NCBI GenBank assembly: GCA_965153355.1
Contig: OZ231127.1
Span: 93,558,001-93,622,000, forward strand
Reading direction: 5' to 3'
From: Flaccisagitta enflata
Taxonomy: Eukaryota; Chaetognatha; Sagittoidea; Aphragmophora
DNA length: 64,000 nucleotides
Made by a program: the position numbers and the translations under genes. The notes below the pieces were generated by a model. The model was not told the origin of the DNA, did no database searches, and saw only the letters and a list, made by a program, of their open reading frames with translations. Shown here piece after piece: positions 23,777-35,476 of this stretch (position 1 is the first letter of the stretch; each line of letters starts with the position of its first letter).

Positions 23777-23931
23777 TTTTAGTCGCGGACACGCGACTCT
23801 TCAACTTGCCGTGTCGGTCCGTCCGTCCGTCCGTCCGTCCGTCTGAAACATTTCTAAAAATGCAAGCGTTTTTGCATTACTGCTCCTGCCAAACCGTCCG
23901 CGACTGGATTGCCGTGTATCCGGCATTTTAA
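23777..23931 (-). mobile_element. Family A hairpin element
   Basis: On the plus strand it runs TTTTTAGTCGCGGACACGCG, CCGTGTCGGTCCGTCC, then CTGCCAAACCGTCCGCGACT and GCCGTGTATCCGGC. The 3' hairpin variant (GTCGCGgacaCGCGAC) matches the subterminal GTCCGCGAC. Confidence 0.8.
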
Positions 23932-24148
23932 AGACTTATATGTTGAGAAACGAGAATGAGTGTGACAAAGAAAATGAAGAAAGTTGATATATTTCCATAT
24001 ATGATTAGTTTTGATTACTGAGATGGGGAGGGCCGAGGGGGTGAGTCAAAAAGAGGGGGGAGCGGGTTCATACAACTCAGTAAATGATTGGAGAAAATGC
24101 GAAGGTGTATTTCCCTCTCAAATTTCGGACCAACAGCAGATTGAATTT

Positions 24149-24761
24149 ATACCACGCGAATAAAAAAAAAGACGCACCCCTTTATTCATGAATAAAACAG
24201 ATCAAAAAAAATTTTGAACTATTTTCTGTTAAATCATTTTTAAAGATTTTCAAAAAATCTTTCATTCTAGACCAACCCCAGGTCTGTATCTCAAACCGTT
24301 TAGGAGCTAGAGCATTGCAAAGAGAAGCACTATTCTGCTAAAACGCATATTTAACATAGGGATTGCGAAACTGAAACAGACAACATTTTTAGTCGCATGC
24401 TACGCGACTCTACACCCCGCTTTTTCGGTCCGTCGGTTCATCGGTCCGTCCGTCTGTCCGTCACACTTTACTTTTTTGGCGTTTATTGGGTTTTTGGCTA
24501 TAGCACTCCTGCCCAAATGCTTCACTGACCTCAAATATGGCCCCTGCCCACCCGCACGCGACTGGGGTAGCCGTGTATCCGGCCTTGTTATTCAAACTAA
24601 TGCCATTTCTAAACGAAAAAAGAAAAAAATATTAGATTGGCGTCAAATGAAAGTACTTTCAAAGAGCTTTAAAATGGTTTAAGATTTCAATCAGTATCTC
24701 TGACTTTTTATGGCTAGATGAGCCATTCAAAAGTGCGTCTTTTTTTTTATTCGCGTGGTAT
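24149..24761. mobile_element. TIR element, ATACCACGCGAAT ends, with a family A element inside
   Basis: ATACCACGCGAATAAAAAAA leads into GACGCAC, and the complement of the right end reads the same with one or two changes. It is related to 7029-7638. Unlike that copy I see no long flanking duplication. Family A lies at 24387-24589. Confidence 0.75.
24387..24589 (-). mobile_element. Family A hairpin element
   Basis: 3' hairpin AGTCGCATGCTACGCGACT (24391-24409), GGTC/GTCC tract, ACTTTTTTGGCG, then CCGCACGCGACTGGGGTAGC and GTGTATCCGGCCTTGTT. It is complete and nested in the TIR element at 24149-24761. Confidence 0.85.
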
Positions 24762-25096
24762 TGGTATTTCTGTACTTTCAGCTGTCTTGACGCCATGACA
24801 CCACAGCAGCTTCAACACCAGAGCAGCTAGATCACCACAGCGGCTACACAACACCACAACAGCCCGGGCACCACCATGGCTTTCATAGCATCGCAGCCAA
24901 AACCATCACTACGGCCATCTCTGTAGTGGACATAAAAGCTCAAGGACATCCAGGCCAAGTTCAAGCCCGACGGCGACTTCAAGCCCGATAGAATAATCCA
25001 TGTTTTGCTTCTTTGATTAAGCTTCATCCCATTTACCAAGCCTTTCACTAAACCTTTTCATGCTCAAACTAGCCGTTTTAGAGCCAAAAAAGTATT

Positions 25097-25342
25097 CTTA
25101 GTCGCGTGCTACGCGATTCTACACCCCGCTTTGTCGGTCCGTCGGTCCATAGGTCTGTCGGTCCATCGGTCCGTCCATCCATCGGTCCGTCGATCCATCG
25201 GTCCGTCCGTTGGTAACACTTTACTTTTTTGGTTTTTTTGCGGTCTTTGGCCTTACTGTAGGGTTATAAATGGTAAAATGACCTCAAATATGGCCCCGGC
25301 CCACCCGCACGCGACTTGGGTAGCCGTGTTTCCGGCCTTGCT
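25097..25342 (-). mobile_element. Family A hairpin element
   Basis: 3' hairpin AGTCGCGTGCTACGCGAT at 25100-25117, an enlarged GGTC/GTCC tract (25132-25212), CCGCACGCGACTTGGGTAGC and GTGTTTCCGGCCTTG. A second partial copy with the hairpin remnant ACGCGACTCTATAAGAGGCT and a GTCC tract abuts it at 25350-25440. Confidence 0.85.
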
Positions 25343-25442
25343 TATTGCAAAGACGCGACTCTATAAGAGGCTTTGTCCGTCCAATGGTCCGTCGGCCCGT
25401 TGGTCCGTTGGTCCGTCGGTTCTTCCATCTGTCAGCAAAATA

Positions 25443-25800
25443 CCACACTACTACGGTCATGAAACAACACACACAAAAAACATTCAGTTCCACGACGACC
25501 GCGAACCAATCCCTTTCAAAACGTCAAAAGTTGTGCGCAAAATGTCAACTTAACTTTTGACAATTTCCTCTTTGTTTTCTTTTTTTTTTTTCTTCCTCTT
25601 TTACTCACCTGATTTTCTGCATCGTCTAAAACTTGCTCATACGTGCAGTATTTTTTTTCTTGCATGTCTGTCCGTCCGTTTGTCTGTAAACCCGTCTATC
25701 CTTACATTTTTGTGTAATACTGTGAGCTCGGCGGTTGCTGCATGGCCCGTTTATCCGTTTGGCTTTTTACCAACCACGAGTACATCACTTGTCCGTCCGT
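25443..25800. other. Unassigned DNA
   Basis: Short CCGT units occur near 25670 and 25793. No exon is supported. Confidence 0.3.
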
Positions 25801-26042
<242 letters not shown>

Positions 26043-26135
26043 GTACAGGATGAAGATGAATTTGAGACGGCGGCCCTAATCTGTCTCCAACTCTTCCATA
26101 TTCTCCCCCACTTTTGTTTTGGCATATCATGAGCC

Positions 26136-26137
<2 letters not shown>

Positions 26138-26227
<90 letters not shown>
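26138..26227 (+). repeat. (GA)n microsatellite
   Basis: This is a perfect run of about 45 units. Confidence 0.97.
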
Positions 26228-26229
<2 letters not shown>

Positions 26230-26461
26230 TCATGTACTTTTCGAGATTTGTGAAATTGAAACATACTCCATTTCCCTAAGCCTGAAAGAAAAGTGACACA
26301 TTCTAGAGGCAATCAGTTCGTTTTGAGGTTTTGTTTCTTTTCAGAAATATAAGAGATACAGATAGAAGGCAAAAGAAAGATACATACAGGCCTCTTGATT
26401 TTGAAGCAGCGAGCAGCGCCGCTTCTCGGCAGGGAAAGGAAGATGTCAGCAGGTCCCAATG

Positions 26462-26715
26462 GGAGAAGAAGGAGAAGAAGAAGAAAAAGAAGAAGAAAAA
26501 GAAGAAGACAAAGAAAAGGAAAAAGAAAAAGAAAAAGAAAAAGAAAAAGAAAAAGAAAAAGAAGAAGAAGAAGAAGAAGAAGAAGAAGAAGAAGAAGAAG
26601 AAGAAGAAGAAGAAGAAGAAGAAGAAGAAGAAGAAGAAGAAGAAGAAAGAGAAGAAGGAAGAAGAAAAAAGAAGAAGGAAGAAGGAAGAAGCAAGAAAAG
26701 AAACAGAAAAAGAAG
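26462..26715 (+). repeat. (GAA)n / (GAAAAA)n purine tract
   Basis: GAAGAAGAA and GAAAAA units; (AGA)n is pure at about 26565-26648. Confidence 0.95.
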
Positions 26716-27276
26716 GAGAAGCTCGAAATGGAAATGATGGTAATTGCAGTCAGCACTGATATCATTTGCATATTGTAGTTTTATGATTACTGCTCTTGTG
26801 TAACTTAGTTGATTAGGATCATTGTGAGTTTGAATTAAAGATATCATAAAAACTTAGTCTTTTATGTTGTGAACTGAAAGAAAGGAAAATCTTAATCGTA
26901 TGTAAAAATTATCAACATCATCATGGGTTTCATGTAGCCACCAGCCAAAAATTAGATATTGATCATACAAGAGCTGAAAAAAACAAAGGTTTGTTGAAAT
27001 CTGACGTCCAACTCTCTTTCAACGTCTCTAACGTTAACGCCTGAACACTGGGGTGGCGGTGAGAGCCAGCCGTACCATGACAGGGATTTGAGGGCGGTTG
27101 CCAGGCCCAAGTCAAGTAATGAGCGGTATCTGAGGTGAAAAGGAAACCCCTTTAATTATCCACTGACTCCCACCCTCAAGTTAAGTTGGCAGTGTACAGG
27201 GGAAATTTTTTGCTTGTCGGCACAAAAGAACAATCAAGAGGCCTGGAGATAAAAAGAAAAAAAAACAAAACAAGCC
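26716..27276. other. Unassigned AT-rich DNA
   Basis: No supported feature. Confidence 0.3.
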
Positions 27277-27556
27277 CGACCGGGCAACGATGCGTAGAGG
27301 CTGTGTCACAGCGTGTATTGATCATGTGATATTTCCATGGAGAAACAGATGGACGAACAGACGGGTGAAAAGACTCAAAACATGTTAGTTGATCCATAGT
27401 TTCAGTGTAGGATCTCACCGTGGCCAAAAACGCGGTTTTTGCACAGGCGCAACGGACCGACCGACCGACCGACCGACCAACAGACCGACGGCCAGACGGA
27501 CGGACGGACGGACAGACCCTCTTATAGAGATGCGTTCCTAACGGACGCATCTAAAA
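27276..27556 (+). mobile_element. Family B hairpin element
   Basis: AACAAGCCCGACCGGGCAAC (GCCCG/CGGGC mini-hairpin), subterminal GATGCGTAGAGG, a conserved body with GATCATGTGATATTTCCAT and GGATCTCACCGTGG, ACCG then ACGG tracts (27450-27513), and the 3' hairpin GATGCGTTCCTAACGGACGC completed by ATCT before AAAAA. The copies at 30221-30472 and 63615-63890 confirm the boundaries. Confidence 0.85.
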
Positions 27557-27801
27557 ATGGGTTTCCAACGAGTAACCAAATGGCCCAAATGCTCATATAT
27601 AATAGTAATAGCTGACAATTGTAGGTTTTTCTTGCTTTTGATTTGTATCTGTTGAGCCGCTCTTTGGTACATGGTAAGGGTTGAGGTGGAATTTTTAATA
27701 ATTCTAAGGAGAGTGGTAAAGGGTGCGCATTTAACCCCAGGAAGAGCTCCTAAGGCTCTTGTCCTTATTCTAAAAATTGGTTGTAATGTAATGTTGTCCT
27801 A

Positions 27802-28395
27802 ACAGGGTGTGCAAAATTATCCGGACTTGCTCTTTGTAGAGAAAACCATACTTAGAAGTGACCCAGCACTATGAAATTTGAGCCAGAGTACCCCAGATAG
27901 TCATACAAGAAGCTAAAATTGATTGTAGGTCTTTTCTAAATCCGTTGTCACTATAGGAGTTAAATGATTTGAACCAAAGATTTTGATTTTGACAGGATTT
28001 TATTTTATAGGTAAAATAGGTCACAAAATCATAGATTCTTGTATTTGTAACTACTCCATGGTGACTTTCTTGGCTTGACACACACTACGCTGAGGGAGGT
28101 ATGTTAAATCAACATCAATGGAGCTCGCGAAAGCAAATTAATTAAGCTTAAAGGGCAAGAAAAACTAACAACTGAATTTCAGTTTTTTTAAATAAATCTT
28201 TTTAAGGAGTATTTTTCTCTGAGTCAAATTTACCTGAAAAGTTTTTTTGACTTTTTTATTGATTGTGAATTTTGGTTTTGAATGCTAAAAAAGAAAAAAT
28301 GTTCACATCTACCCCTTATGCTTTCAAAAATCATCTTTCCCACAGGGTTTTTTAAAAAAGTAACTGCCCAGTCCGGATAATTTTGCACACCCTGT
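27802..28395. mobile_element. TIR element, ACAGGGTGTGCAAAATTA ends, TA target
   Basis: ACAGGGTGTGCAAAATTATC plus CGGACT at the left is matched by the complement of the right end. TA lies directly outside both ends (27800-27801 and 28396-28397). At ~594 bp there is no coding frame. It belongs to the CAGGGTG group. Confidence 0.85.
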
Positions 28396-28404
28396 TATTC
28401 ATAT

Positions 28405-28457
28405 TCTGTCCCTGCCCATCCGCAAACGATTAGGATAGCCGTGTATCCGGCCTAGTT
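28405..28457 (-). mobile_element. Family A 5' end fragment
   Basis: CCCTGCCCATCCGC and GATAGCCGTGTATCCGGCCT are the 5' terminus of family A without tract or hairpin. The fragment starts within 10 bp of the TIR element at 27802-28395. Confidence 0.6.
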
Positions 28458-28896
28458 AGGCAATGGATTGTGGGTTGACGAGACTGTCATATACTTTTTT
28501 GGCTCTCATAGGAATCTAGTTTTAGTACATGGATAATCTGACAAATAGGCAATCACTCACCTTGGGTACAACATCCTATGTGATGTTGATAAAGACATGT
28601 TCTTGTTCATGAGTGGGGCGGTTTTTGGCAATTTTCCTCTAAAACTGTGAGCGGTTCCAGGGTTTAAATCTGTTGATAAAATTGAGTGGGGAGGAATCAA
28701 AATGATTTGGTGAATTTGCATTTTTCGTGCTTGCATTTTGTGGTTATTTTTGGTAATGACGGACGGGAGCCAGGAGCAAAAAGTCATAACTGGCAACCTG
28801 AGGGTTCCACATTTAGATGTATTTATTTGTATACATCCCTATACAGTATTGTTCATTTGTATACAATTGGATACATTTGTATACGTGTATTTGCAG

Positions 28897-29087
28897 ATAC
28901 GACAGGGGGATTCTATACCTCAAAATGTTCGGACTCTGTGGCTGAGATCTGAGTTTTGGAAGGCTAGGGGTCCTGTCAAACTGAATATACAATTGGGCAC
29001 ATGGTTGGATTGTTGGACAGATTCCATCAGTATTCAACAGGATTTCATCACCCTTGAAACCACTCTCCATGAGGTGGCTTCTAATTG
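28897..29087 (+). CDS. Weak candidate internal exon
   Basis: TGTATTTGCAG before 28897 is an acceptor-like site and AATTG followed by GTAAAGTTTT at 29087-29088 a donor-like site. The frame between them is open and balanced in composition (IPQNVRTLWLRSEFWK, LNIQLGTWLDCWTD, TTLHEVASN). I do not recognise it, and a chance open stretch of this size is possible. Confidence 0.25.
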
Positions 29088-29569
29088 GTAAAGTTTTCTT
29101 TTGTGTTGGGAAACAAGCAGCCTTTTTTTGCGACTCTCAGCTACTGTTTGGTCGGTCGGTCCGTCCATCCGTCCATCACAAAATCGTTTTAAAGACTTTT
29201 TAACGTTTGTAATTCATTTATTCTTCTTATTACATCAGAGAGGAATCTTGGAGGAGTAAAGAGCTAGTTCAACGGTCATTTCAAAAATTGTTTCCGGTCT
29301 GTCTGTTTGGGTGTATGCCTGCACATCTATAGAAAGTGCCGAAGCACGCGCCACCGCGCTGGTCAAACGATTATGTTTTAATCTGAATGACCTGATTGGC
29401 AAAATTTCCTAATCTTCGATCTTCCAAAATGTATTAACAATATTAGTCACTAACCCCCGCTTTGTTCATCCCTCCGTCCGTCCACCGTCGATTGGCTGGT
29501 CGTTTGGTCCCCCTTTTGGGCACCAGCCCCAAAGAGCCGATATCCTGTAGAACATGACAAAATTCCATA

Positions 29570-29733
29570 CAGTTGAACCCTGCTCTAATGGGCCCACTAC
29601 CAACGGAATACGGATAACAAATATAAATTCATGGTACCATCAAATTGAACTCTTTTATTTCTTTTGTTGGCAATAACAGAAGTCTGCTTGTAACAGAAAA
29701 TTGTTGGTCCCCTGTTAGAGTTGGGTTCAACTG
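29570..29733. mobile_element. pogo-like MITE, CAGTTGAACCC ends, empty form
   Basis: CAGTTGAACCCTGCTCTAAT at the left, GTTAGAGTTGGGTTCAACTG at the right; TA is present only on the left. The middle (AACGGAATAC, AAATTCATGGTACC, AACAGAAGTCTGC) aligns with 6975-7778 without the nested 610 bp. Confidence 0.8.
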
Positions 29734-29744
29734 TCGATTGTTCC

Positions 29745-30205
29745 ATCCCCTTCTGAGACTAGAACCCTCAAATCAGCCCTGTCTTGCCTAAAATCAGGCC
29801 TCACAAATAACAAATAGGTTGCATATCCAGACATCCTTCCATTCATCCTTATGAACATCTAAACCTCGAAGCTTCTAAAGCCTCTCATTAGCTCTCTGTG
29901 CCTCAAGTTACCAAATTAGGCCTCAAGCCTACCCTGTAGGCCTCAAATCAGTCCTCCACACTTCAAATCTGCCCTCCATAGCAATAATCAGCCCTCCAAG
30001 CTTCAAATAAGCCCTTGGTGCCTAAAGGCTGTCCTCCAGGCCTTATGCCTTTACGGACGGATGGACGGAACAATGTACAAATGGAATATTACCCTGTGCT
30101 CTAGAGGACATTGGCCATTATAGCTGTTGCCCTGCTCTTCTTCACTTGATCACTCCAACTAGGGCAGCGGTTACCGCTGACCATTTGCGATCCTTGGATG
30201 ACTTG
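29745..30205 (-). mobile_element. Family E element, old copy
   Basis: Diverged ~20-bp units such as CCTCAAATCAGCCCTC cover 29760-30045. A short ACGG patch follows, then GAGGACATTGGCC and the 5' terminal block (complement of AAGTCATCCAAGGATCGCA, with ATCC/GGAT mini-hairpin, and GGTCAGCGGTAACC). Confidence 0.6.
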
Positions 30206-30220
30206 TTACTTTTTTGGCGT

Positions 30221-30472
30221 TTTTAGATGCGTCCGTCAGGAACGCATCTCTACAAGAGGGTCTGTCCGTCCGTCCGTCCGTCGGTCCGTCCGTCCATCCG
30301 TATGTCCGTTACGCAAGTGCAAAAACCGCGTTTCTCGGCTGTTTTTGGCCACGTTGAGATCCTATACTGAAACAAATGATCATCCAACCAACATGTTTGT
30401 CCATCTGTCTCTCCATATATGTCACATGATCAATACACGCCCGGACGCATCGTTGCCCGGTCGGGCTTGTTG
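30221..30472 (-). mobile_element. Family B hairpin element
   Basis: TTTTTAGATGCGTCCGTCAG with AACGCATC is the 3' hairpin. A GTCC tract follows (30262-30310), then CGTTGAGATCCTATACTGAA, CACATGATCAATACACG and GGACGCATCGTTGCCCGGTC with GGGCTTGTT at the 5' end. Confidence 0.85.
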
Positions 30473-30604
30473 AGCTTTTTGAGCTTTTACCCAAATGCCC
30501 TAGGGATCTTAACTCTTAATGCCCCTGCCAACCTGCACACAACCAGGCCCTGGGGTAGTCAGTATCAAGCAGCTATGCTTGCTAGACTGATGGTAACATA
30601 TTGT

Positions 30605-31230
30605 AACAGGTCGCTCAAGGGCAATATGTGGTCAGCGGTACCCATTGCCCTGCTTTGAGTGATTGTGAATTGGAGTGAGGGTAAGCAGGGCAGCGGCCCC
30701 GAAGGAGACGAAGTCTTGTAGAACACAGGGGGATTTTTGTTCATCCTGCCTGAAGAAGTGGATGAGATGCTATAGAGGCCTTCAAGAGCCTAAATTGAGG
30801 TCTAAGAAGGCTGATATAAGGCCTGATAATGTCAATCTGAAGCTTGAGAGGGCTGACTTGAGGCTTGAGAGAGCTGTATTAAAGTTAAGGCTTGAAAGGT
30901 TACAGGACCGATTTGAAGCCTGAGAGCAATAAATTGAGGCTTAAATAGCTGATTTGAGGCCTGAGAGGCTAGGTTTGAGGCCCAAGAATTTAGATTTTTG
31001 GCCTGAAAAGCCTAATTTGAGGCCTGAGAAGCCTAATTTGAGGGCTGAGCGGTTGGATTTGAGGCCTGAGAGGCTAGATTTGAGGCTTGAGAGGCTGGAT
31101 TTGAGGCCTGACCAGCCATATTTGAGGTCTGAGGGGCCTGATGAAGGGAGGGGGACGGAGAAACGAACGCACGAACGAAAGTCCGCTGTGTTCTACAGGA
31201 CTTCGTCCCCTTCGGGGCCGCTGCCCAAAA
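30605..31230 (+). mobile_element. Family E element, complete
   Basis: The 5' end is AACAGGTCGCTCAAGGGCAA, then GGTCAGCGGTACCC, a GCCCTGCTT/AAGCAGGGC hairpin (about 30646-30694) and the block GGGCAGCGGCCCCGAAGGAG with TCTTGTAGAACACAGGGGGA. The ~20-bp array (30770-31140) follows, then GGACGGAG/CGAACG tetranucleotide-like DNA, and the inverted block TCTACAGGACTTCGTCCCCT with TCGGGGCCGCTGCCC before AAAAAA. The inverted blocks are about 50 bp long. Confidence 0.75.
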
Positions 31231-31813
31231 AAGCTGTTCTCCACATCAAAACTCACATCAAAAACACTTTTTCTTTGGAGTGAGCGGTTGCGCTTTTGTT
31301 CTCAGAATCCTTCATGACTCAAAGTGTAAAGACAACTAGTACTCCCTTTCGTCAACAAGGAAAACCAAAAACAAGAGGACACCGCATCAACAAAATCGTT
31401 TCAAAAGGAAAAAAAGGCGAAATTTGAGGGCCTGACCAATTTTGAGGTTTTGAGGTTTTCTTAAAAAGAAATAGCATTAGACATCAAACATTTCAAACAA
31501 TTTAGTACGAGAAAGACATGGGGAAGGGTTCATTTTTTAAAATCAATAAGGACAGTGTTTTCCACGTGAAGTGAGCGGTCAATGTATGTACCTAATTACC
31601 GCATTGCATCGGAAACAAACTGCACCTAGCTGCATGCAAACATCTTAAGAAACAACCAAAACTGCATTCTTAGAAAACTGTATTGTATGGAAAAGTGCAA
31701 TGGGGGAACGCCCCCTCACCACCACACGCAACTACAACATCGTCCTTCGCCCCTGCCCAACCGTCTGATTGTTAAGACAAATGTCTAAAAATCTTAGATA
31801 AGTGTGTAGGACG
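31231..31813. other. Unassigned AT-rich DNA
   Basis: No array or exon was seen. Confidence 0.3.
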
Positions 31814-32301
31814 TTTGGGTGTATCAATTTGCAGAAGGTTTTTCAATCAGATTGTTATCATCAAGAAGTAATAGGATATAAATTTAACAATGTCTATATT
31901 TCTATCTTTTTAAATTACATTTATCTTCCATTTCTTTAAATCTTCAATTAGCCACAAATTTGGATATCATTGTGCTGCTGTTTTCGCATCAGAACTATTG
32001 ATTATAGAAATAAAAATATATAATATTGGGATATCATTTTTTATGGAATATTCATTTTTTTTTCGTTTTTATCTTTAAAGAAACGATAACAGTAGAAATA
32101 CAATTAGCAAAACAATCTATAAGTCTCATTTTGAACAAAACTGAGTACAGTAGTTAAAGTTTTGATATTTTTAACAATTCTTATTTGCGCTAAAAAAACA
32201 TGAGCTGAATGAAATTTAAAGATTTTCAAAATAGTGTCTTATAATTAATGATTTTTTACTTCTCGATAATGATGATTATCGATCAGTTTGACACACCCAA
32301 A
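31814..32301. mobile_element. AT-rich TIR element, TTTGGGTGTATCAA ends
   Basis: TTTGGGTGTATCAATTTG at the left faces the complement TTTGGGTGTGTCAAACTG at the right, with weaker matching for another 40 bp (TATCATCA..AGAAGTAA). It is very AT-rich. No target duplication is evident. Confidence 0.5.
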
Positions 32302-32750
32302 TGCGCCAACATCTGTGTAAAAACATAACCTCCACCGTTATGGGGTTGCCTAGCAGGCTAGCACTGTTTATTTCCGTTTCTGTTTATAGATGTCCCCTTC
32401 ACGTCATCACTCTTTGTGCTATTTGTGGTAAAAGCAATCGGAAGTCAATGAGAAAGACTAAAGCAACCATTTTTCGTGGACTCAAGCCCTCAAGAATATC
32501 CGTTACGTAGTTGCCAAAAATAAAAATGGTAAAATGGTAAAGTCATGTATAAAGGACAGTAGGGCTTTTCTAAAACGCATAATAGAGGACCGGTCATTTC
32601 CTATGATTTCTAGCGCCTAATTGCATTCTAGAACGGTAAATAATATAAATATTGATATAATCAAATAATACGATAAATGGTATAGATAATATATAAATAT
32701 TAGTCAAGTAAAATAGTGGCAAGATCATATTCAGGTTCACGATTACAATG

Positions 32751-32754
<4 letters not shown>

Positions 32755-32821
<67 letters not shown>

Positions 32822-32886
32822 GTAATGATGATGATGATGATAATTTATGTAAATGACAGGACTGTGATACGATGATAATGATGTTC

Positions 32887-32942
<56 letters not shown>

Positions 32943-32943
32943 A

Positions 32944-33024
<81 letters not shown>

Positions 33025-33025
33025 C
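32755..33025 (+). repeat. (ATG)n / (GAT)n microsatellite in the first intron of the 33063-34632 gene
   Basis: Three GAT runs (about 32755-32840, 32890-32940 and 32945-33024) are separated by short AT-rich breaks. The array ends 38 bp from the splice donor at 33062. Confidence 0.95.
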
Positions 33026-33062
33026 TTAAGTTTTGATCCTCATCAGTCATAAACGAACTTAC

Positions 33063-34116
33063 CCAATCCATTGTTGGTTAGTGAGGCATAAGTTCTGACC
33101 GACTGTCGTCTCAAAATGAACGAAGCGTCGAGTAAGAGCGAGTGACGGGACATGGGCGAAGAGAGGGAAGACGAGATGGATGTGGTGGAGTCGAATAAGA
33201 AGGAGGAGGAGGAGGAGGAGTGGATGGTGGCAAGTGCATTTCCGGTTGTGAGGTCAGCGGACAAGTGCGGCGTCTGAGAGGCGGCGATTGGTAAAAGGGA
33301 AGATGGCAACGAGGGGGATGTCTGCGATGGGACGGAAAAAGCAAAGCCAGAATCAAGGGAGTATGAAGAGGGTTTCGGTAGAGGGGGTTTCACTGATGAG
33401 GGTTTCAAGGAAGGGGAAAAGGCCGAGAGGAAGGAAAGAGATGGAGAGAGAGGAGAAGGGGAAGGAGGAGGAGGAGGGGGAGGAGGGGGCGATTGAGAAA
33501 TGGAAGGCGTTATCTTTGTTGTCATTTGAAGACATGAGTGATTTGTGAAAGATGGGGATGTTTGAAGTCGAATCAAATCCAGATTATCGTTGGCTTCAAA
33601 CGGCCAAAGAAACTCGCCGTTCTTCGTGTTCATATCGCGTGAAAAAGAGGAGGAAGAAGAAGACGTGGATGAGGGAGAGGAGGGGGAGAAGGAGGAGGGG
33701 GAAGAAGAAGATGATGAAGCGTGATGGCGATCTCTCGTTTTCATCGTCGTCGCGGAGGAAAAGTGACGCGCGACTTCCGGTCCAAATTCTCGCGCCGGCG
33801 CTTTTGTTGTTGGTGTTGTTGTTGTTGTTGTTGTTGTTGGTGTTGTTGCTGCCGTTGTTGGCGTTGTTGACTTTATCTCTGATGCCTTTGCTTCCATTGT
33901 TGTCGTTGCTGCCCACGTTGTTGCTGTTGTTGCTGTTGTTGTCGTTTTTTCTGTTTTTCTGTTTATTGCTGTAGTTTCTTCACCCACTACAACCTCACAA
34001 CTGAGTGAGTTTTTCAACCCTTTATGTACGAGCGGAGTCGTTATCCCACTTTGAATAGATGAGAGTAGTAATAACGACGACGGTGGTGATGCGGCAAAAG
34101 ATAAAGCGGATAAAAA

Positions 34117-34212
<96 letters not shown>

Positions 34213-34632
34213 AAACCAGGTTGACGTTATCGACAATGGATGAGAGGAAGAGGAAGAGTTATAACGACTGAACTTGGCGGGGAAATGCGTGTTAATCAAT
34301 CCGTGACTGCCATTTGTCGAATTCACCGTAAAAAGCAGTTTGACTTTCTTATTAGAGGCGCCCTGGCAGCTTTTGGGGCCGCTTTCGTGGACGTTGGTGG
34401 CGCCTTCGTTGAAGGGAAGTCGACGAGATGCCGCAGCTGCAGATGCTGCTGCTGCCGCTGTTGCCGCCGCTGCTGGATTTGACGCCCCGATGGCGCCACT
34501 CCGGAGTGATTGAGACGTTAAATTGGCGCCATAACGGACCGACTGCAGGGTCGCGATTGCGCCGCCGCCGCTGCAGCCAAGGCCACCTCCGCCGTTGCGC
34601 ACCGACTGCATCGCCAAAAGAAGCGACGACAT
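33063..34632 (-). CDS. Large first coding exon, Ser/Thr/Pro-rich protein of unknown family
   Basis: On the minus strand an ATG at 34632 (A at -3) opens MSSLLLAMQSVRNGGGG. The frame is open for 523 codons to 33063, where ATTGG is followed by GTAAGTT, a near-perfect donor (phase 1). In order: a basic Gly/Ala-rich start (LQSVRYGANLTSQSLRSGAI, then an Ala run to SRRLPF); a poly-Ser run encoded by the GAC/GTC-type triplet array 34108-34213; a Thr-rich stretch (TTPTTAATTPT) coded by 33780-33960; a Ser run; a Pro run; and RRQSVRTYASLTNNGL at the exon end. The motif (L/M/R)QSVR recurs three times, with QSLR a fourth. The start, rich in Arg and poor in acids, could be a mitochondrial presequence; that is inference. 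An upstream AT-rich stretch (34640-34800) would hold the 5' UTR. Confidence 0.6.
34108..34213 (+). repeat. (ACG)n array inside the exon
   Basis: About 35 perfect GAC/ACG triplets encode Ser on the gene strand without disturbing the frame. Confidence 0.95.
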
Positions 34633-34639
34633 CCTCACA

Positions 34640-35160
34640 ATTGTTTATGTAGTGTTTTAACAATTTTTTCTGTTATTGTTTATATTTCTTTTTAAGAGAC
34701 ATCGATGAATTGTAATTGTGGATATATATTCTTTTACTCAATCACTTCGGATAAATCGTTACTACACAAGCAGACGAAAAGATAGAAAAAATGTCAGAAG
34801 AGAAAACTACAGAGACGTAATCCACATTTCTTCTATTTTCTTCCGTTTATTTTGTTCCACTAGTTGTCTACGAACTTGAAATTGGCGAAGAAAAAAAGTG
34901 CCAGACGTATAGTAGTTGCGAAACATGAGGAACTAATCTAGTTTATCACTCTGGAAATAAAAAGACGTGCCATTAGGGTTTTTTTTTTTCTTTTTTTTAT
35001 CAAAGCCGTTTATAAAGACAAAGTAAGATATTGGCAGGAGGTCATAAATGGAAACAAACGTTCAAGCACATACAAATTTTAAGCGGGTTTAAAATTAAAC
35101 TCGTCGCACAGCGTGAAAAAAAAAGGCAAAAAATAAAAACGAATATTTGTCTACAGGTAT
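34640..35160. promoter_or_regulatory. Putative 5' UTR/promoter region of the minus-strand gene
   Basis: This is AT-rich, non-repetitive DNA immediately upstream of the start at 34632. I see no diagnostic TATA or initiator element, so the label rests on position only. Confidence 0.25.
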
Positions 35161-35161
35161 A

Positions 35162-35338
35162 CAGTTGAATCCCGCTCTAACGGATTTCTGGGAACCAACA
35201 AATTTTATTTGTTGTACGCCTACTTCTGTGACAACCAATATAGGAAAGAAAAGAAAACAGGTTGAAAGGATCAAGAATTAGTATCTGTTACAGATGGAAT
35301 TCCGTTCAAAGCGGGTCCGTTGGAGCGGGGTTCAACTG
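35162..35338. mobile_element. pogo-like MITE, CAGTTGAAYCCCGCT ends
   Basis: CAGTTGAATCCCGCTCTAAC and the complement of the right end, CAGTTGAACCCCGCTCCAAC, are inverted ends flanked by TA on both sides (35160-35161 and 35339-35340). The body is the reverse of 29570-29733. Confidence 0.85.
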
Positions 35339-35409
35339 TATCTAACAACGGTACAACAGGCAGTTTGGCGAGAGCAGCAACACAAAATCCGCACCAAATC
35401 GACAAATGT

Positions 35410-35410
35410 A

Positions 35411-35476
<66 letters not shown>

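Noticed and set aside
34352-34663. Plus- and minus-strand Arg-rich frames opposite the start of the 33063-34632 exon
   Set aside because: They are other frames of the same GC-rich exon; only the frame ending at the GTAAGT donor has a consistent start and end.
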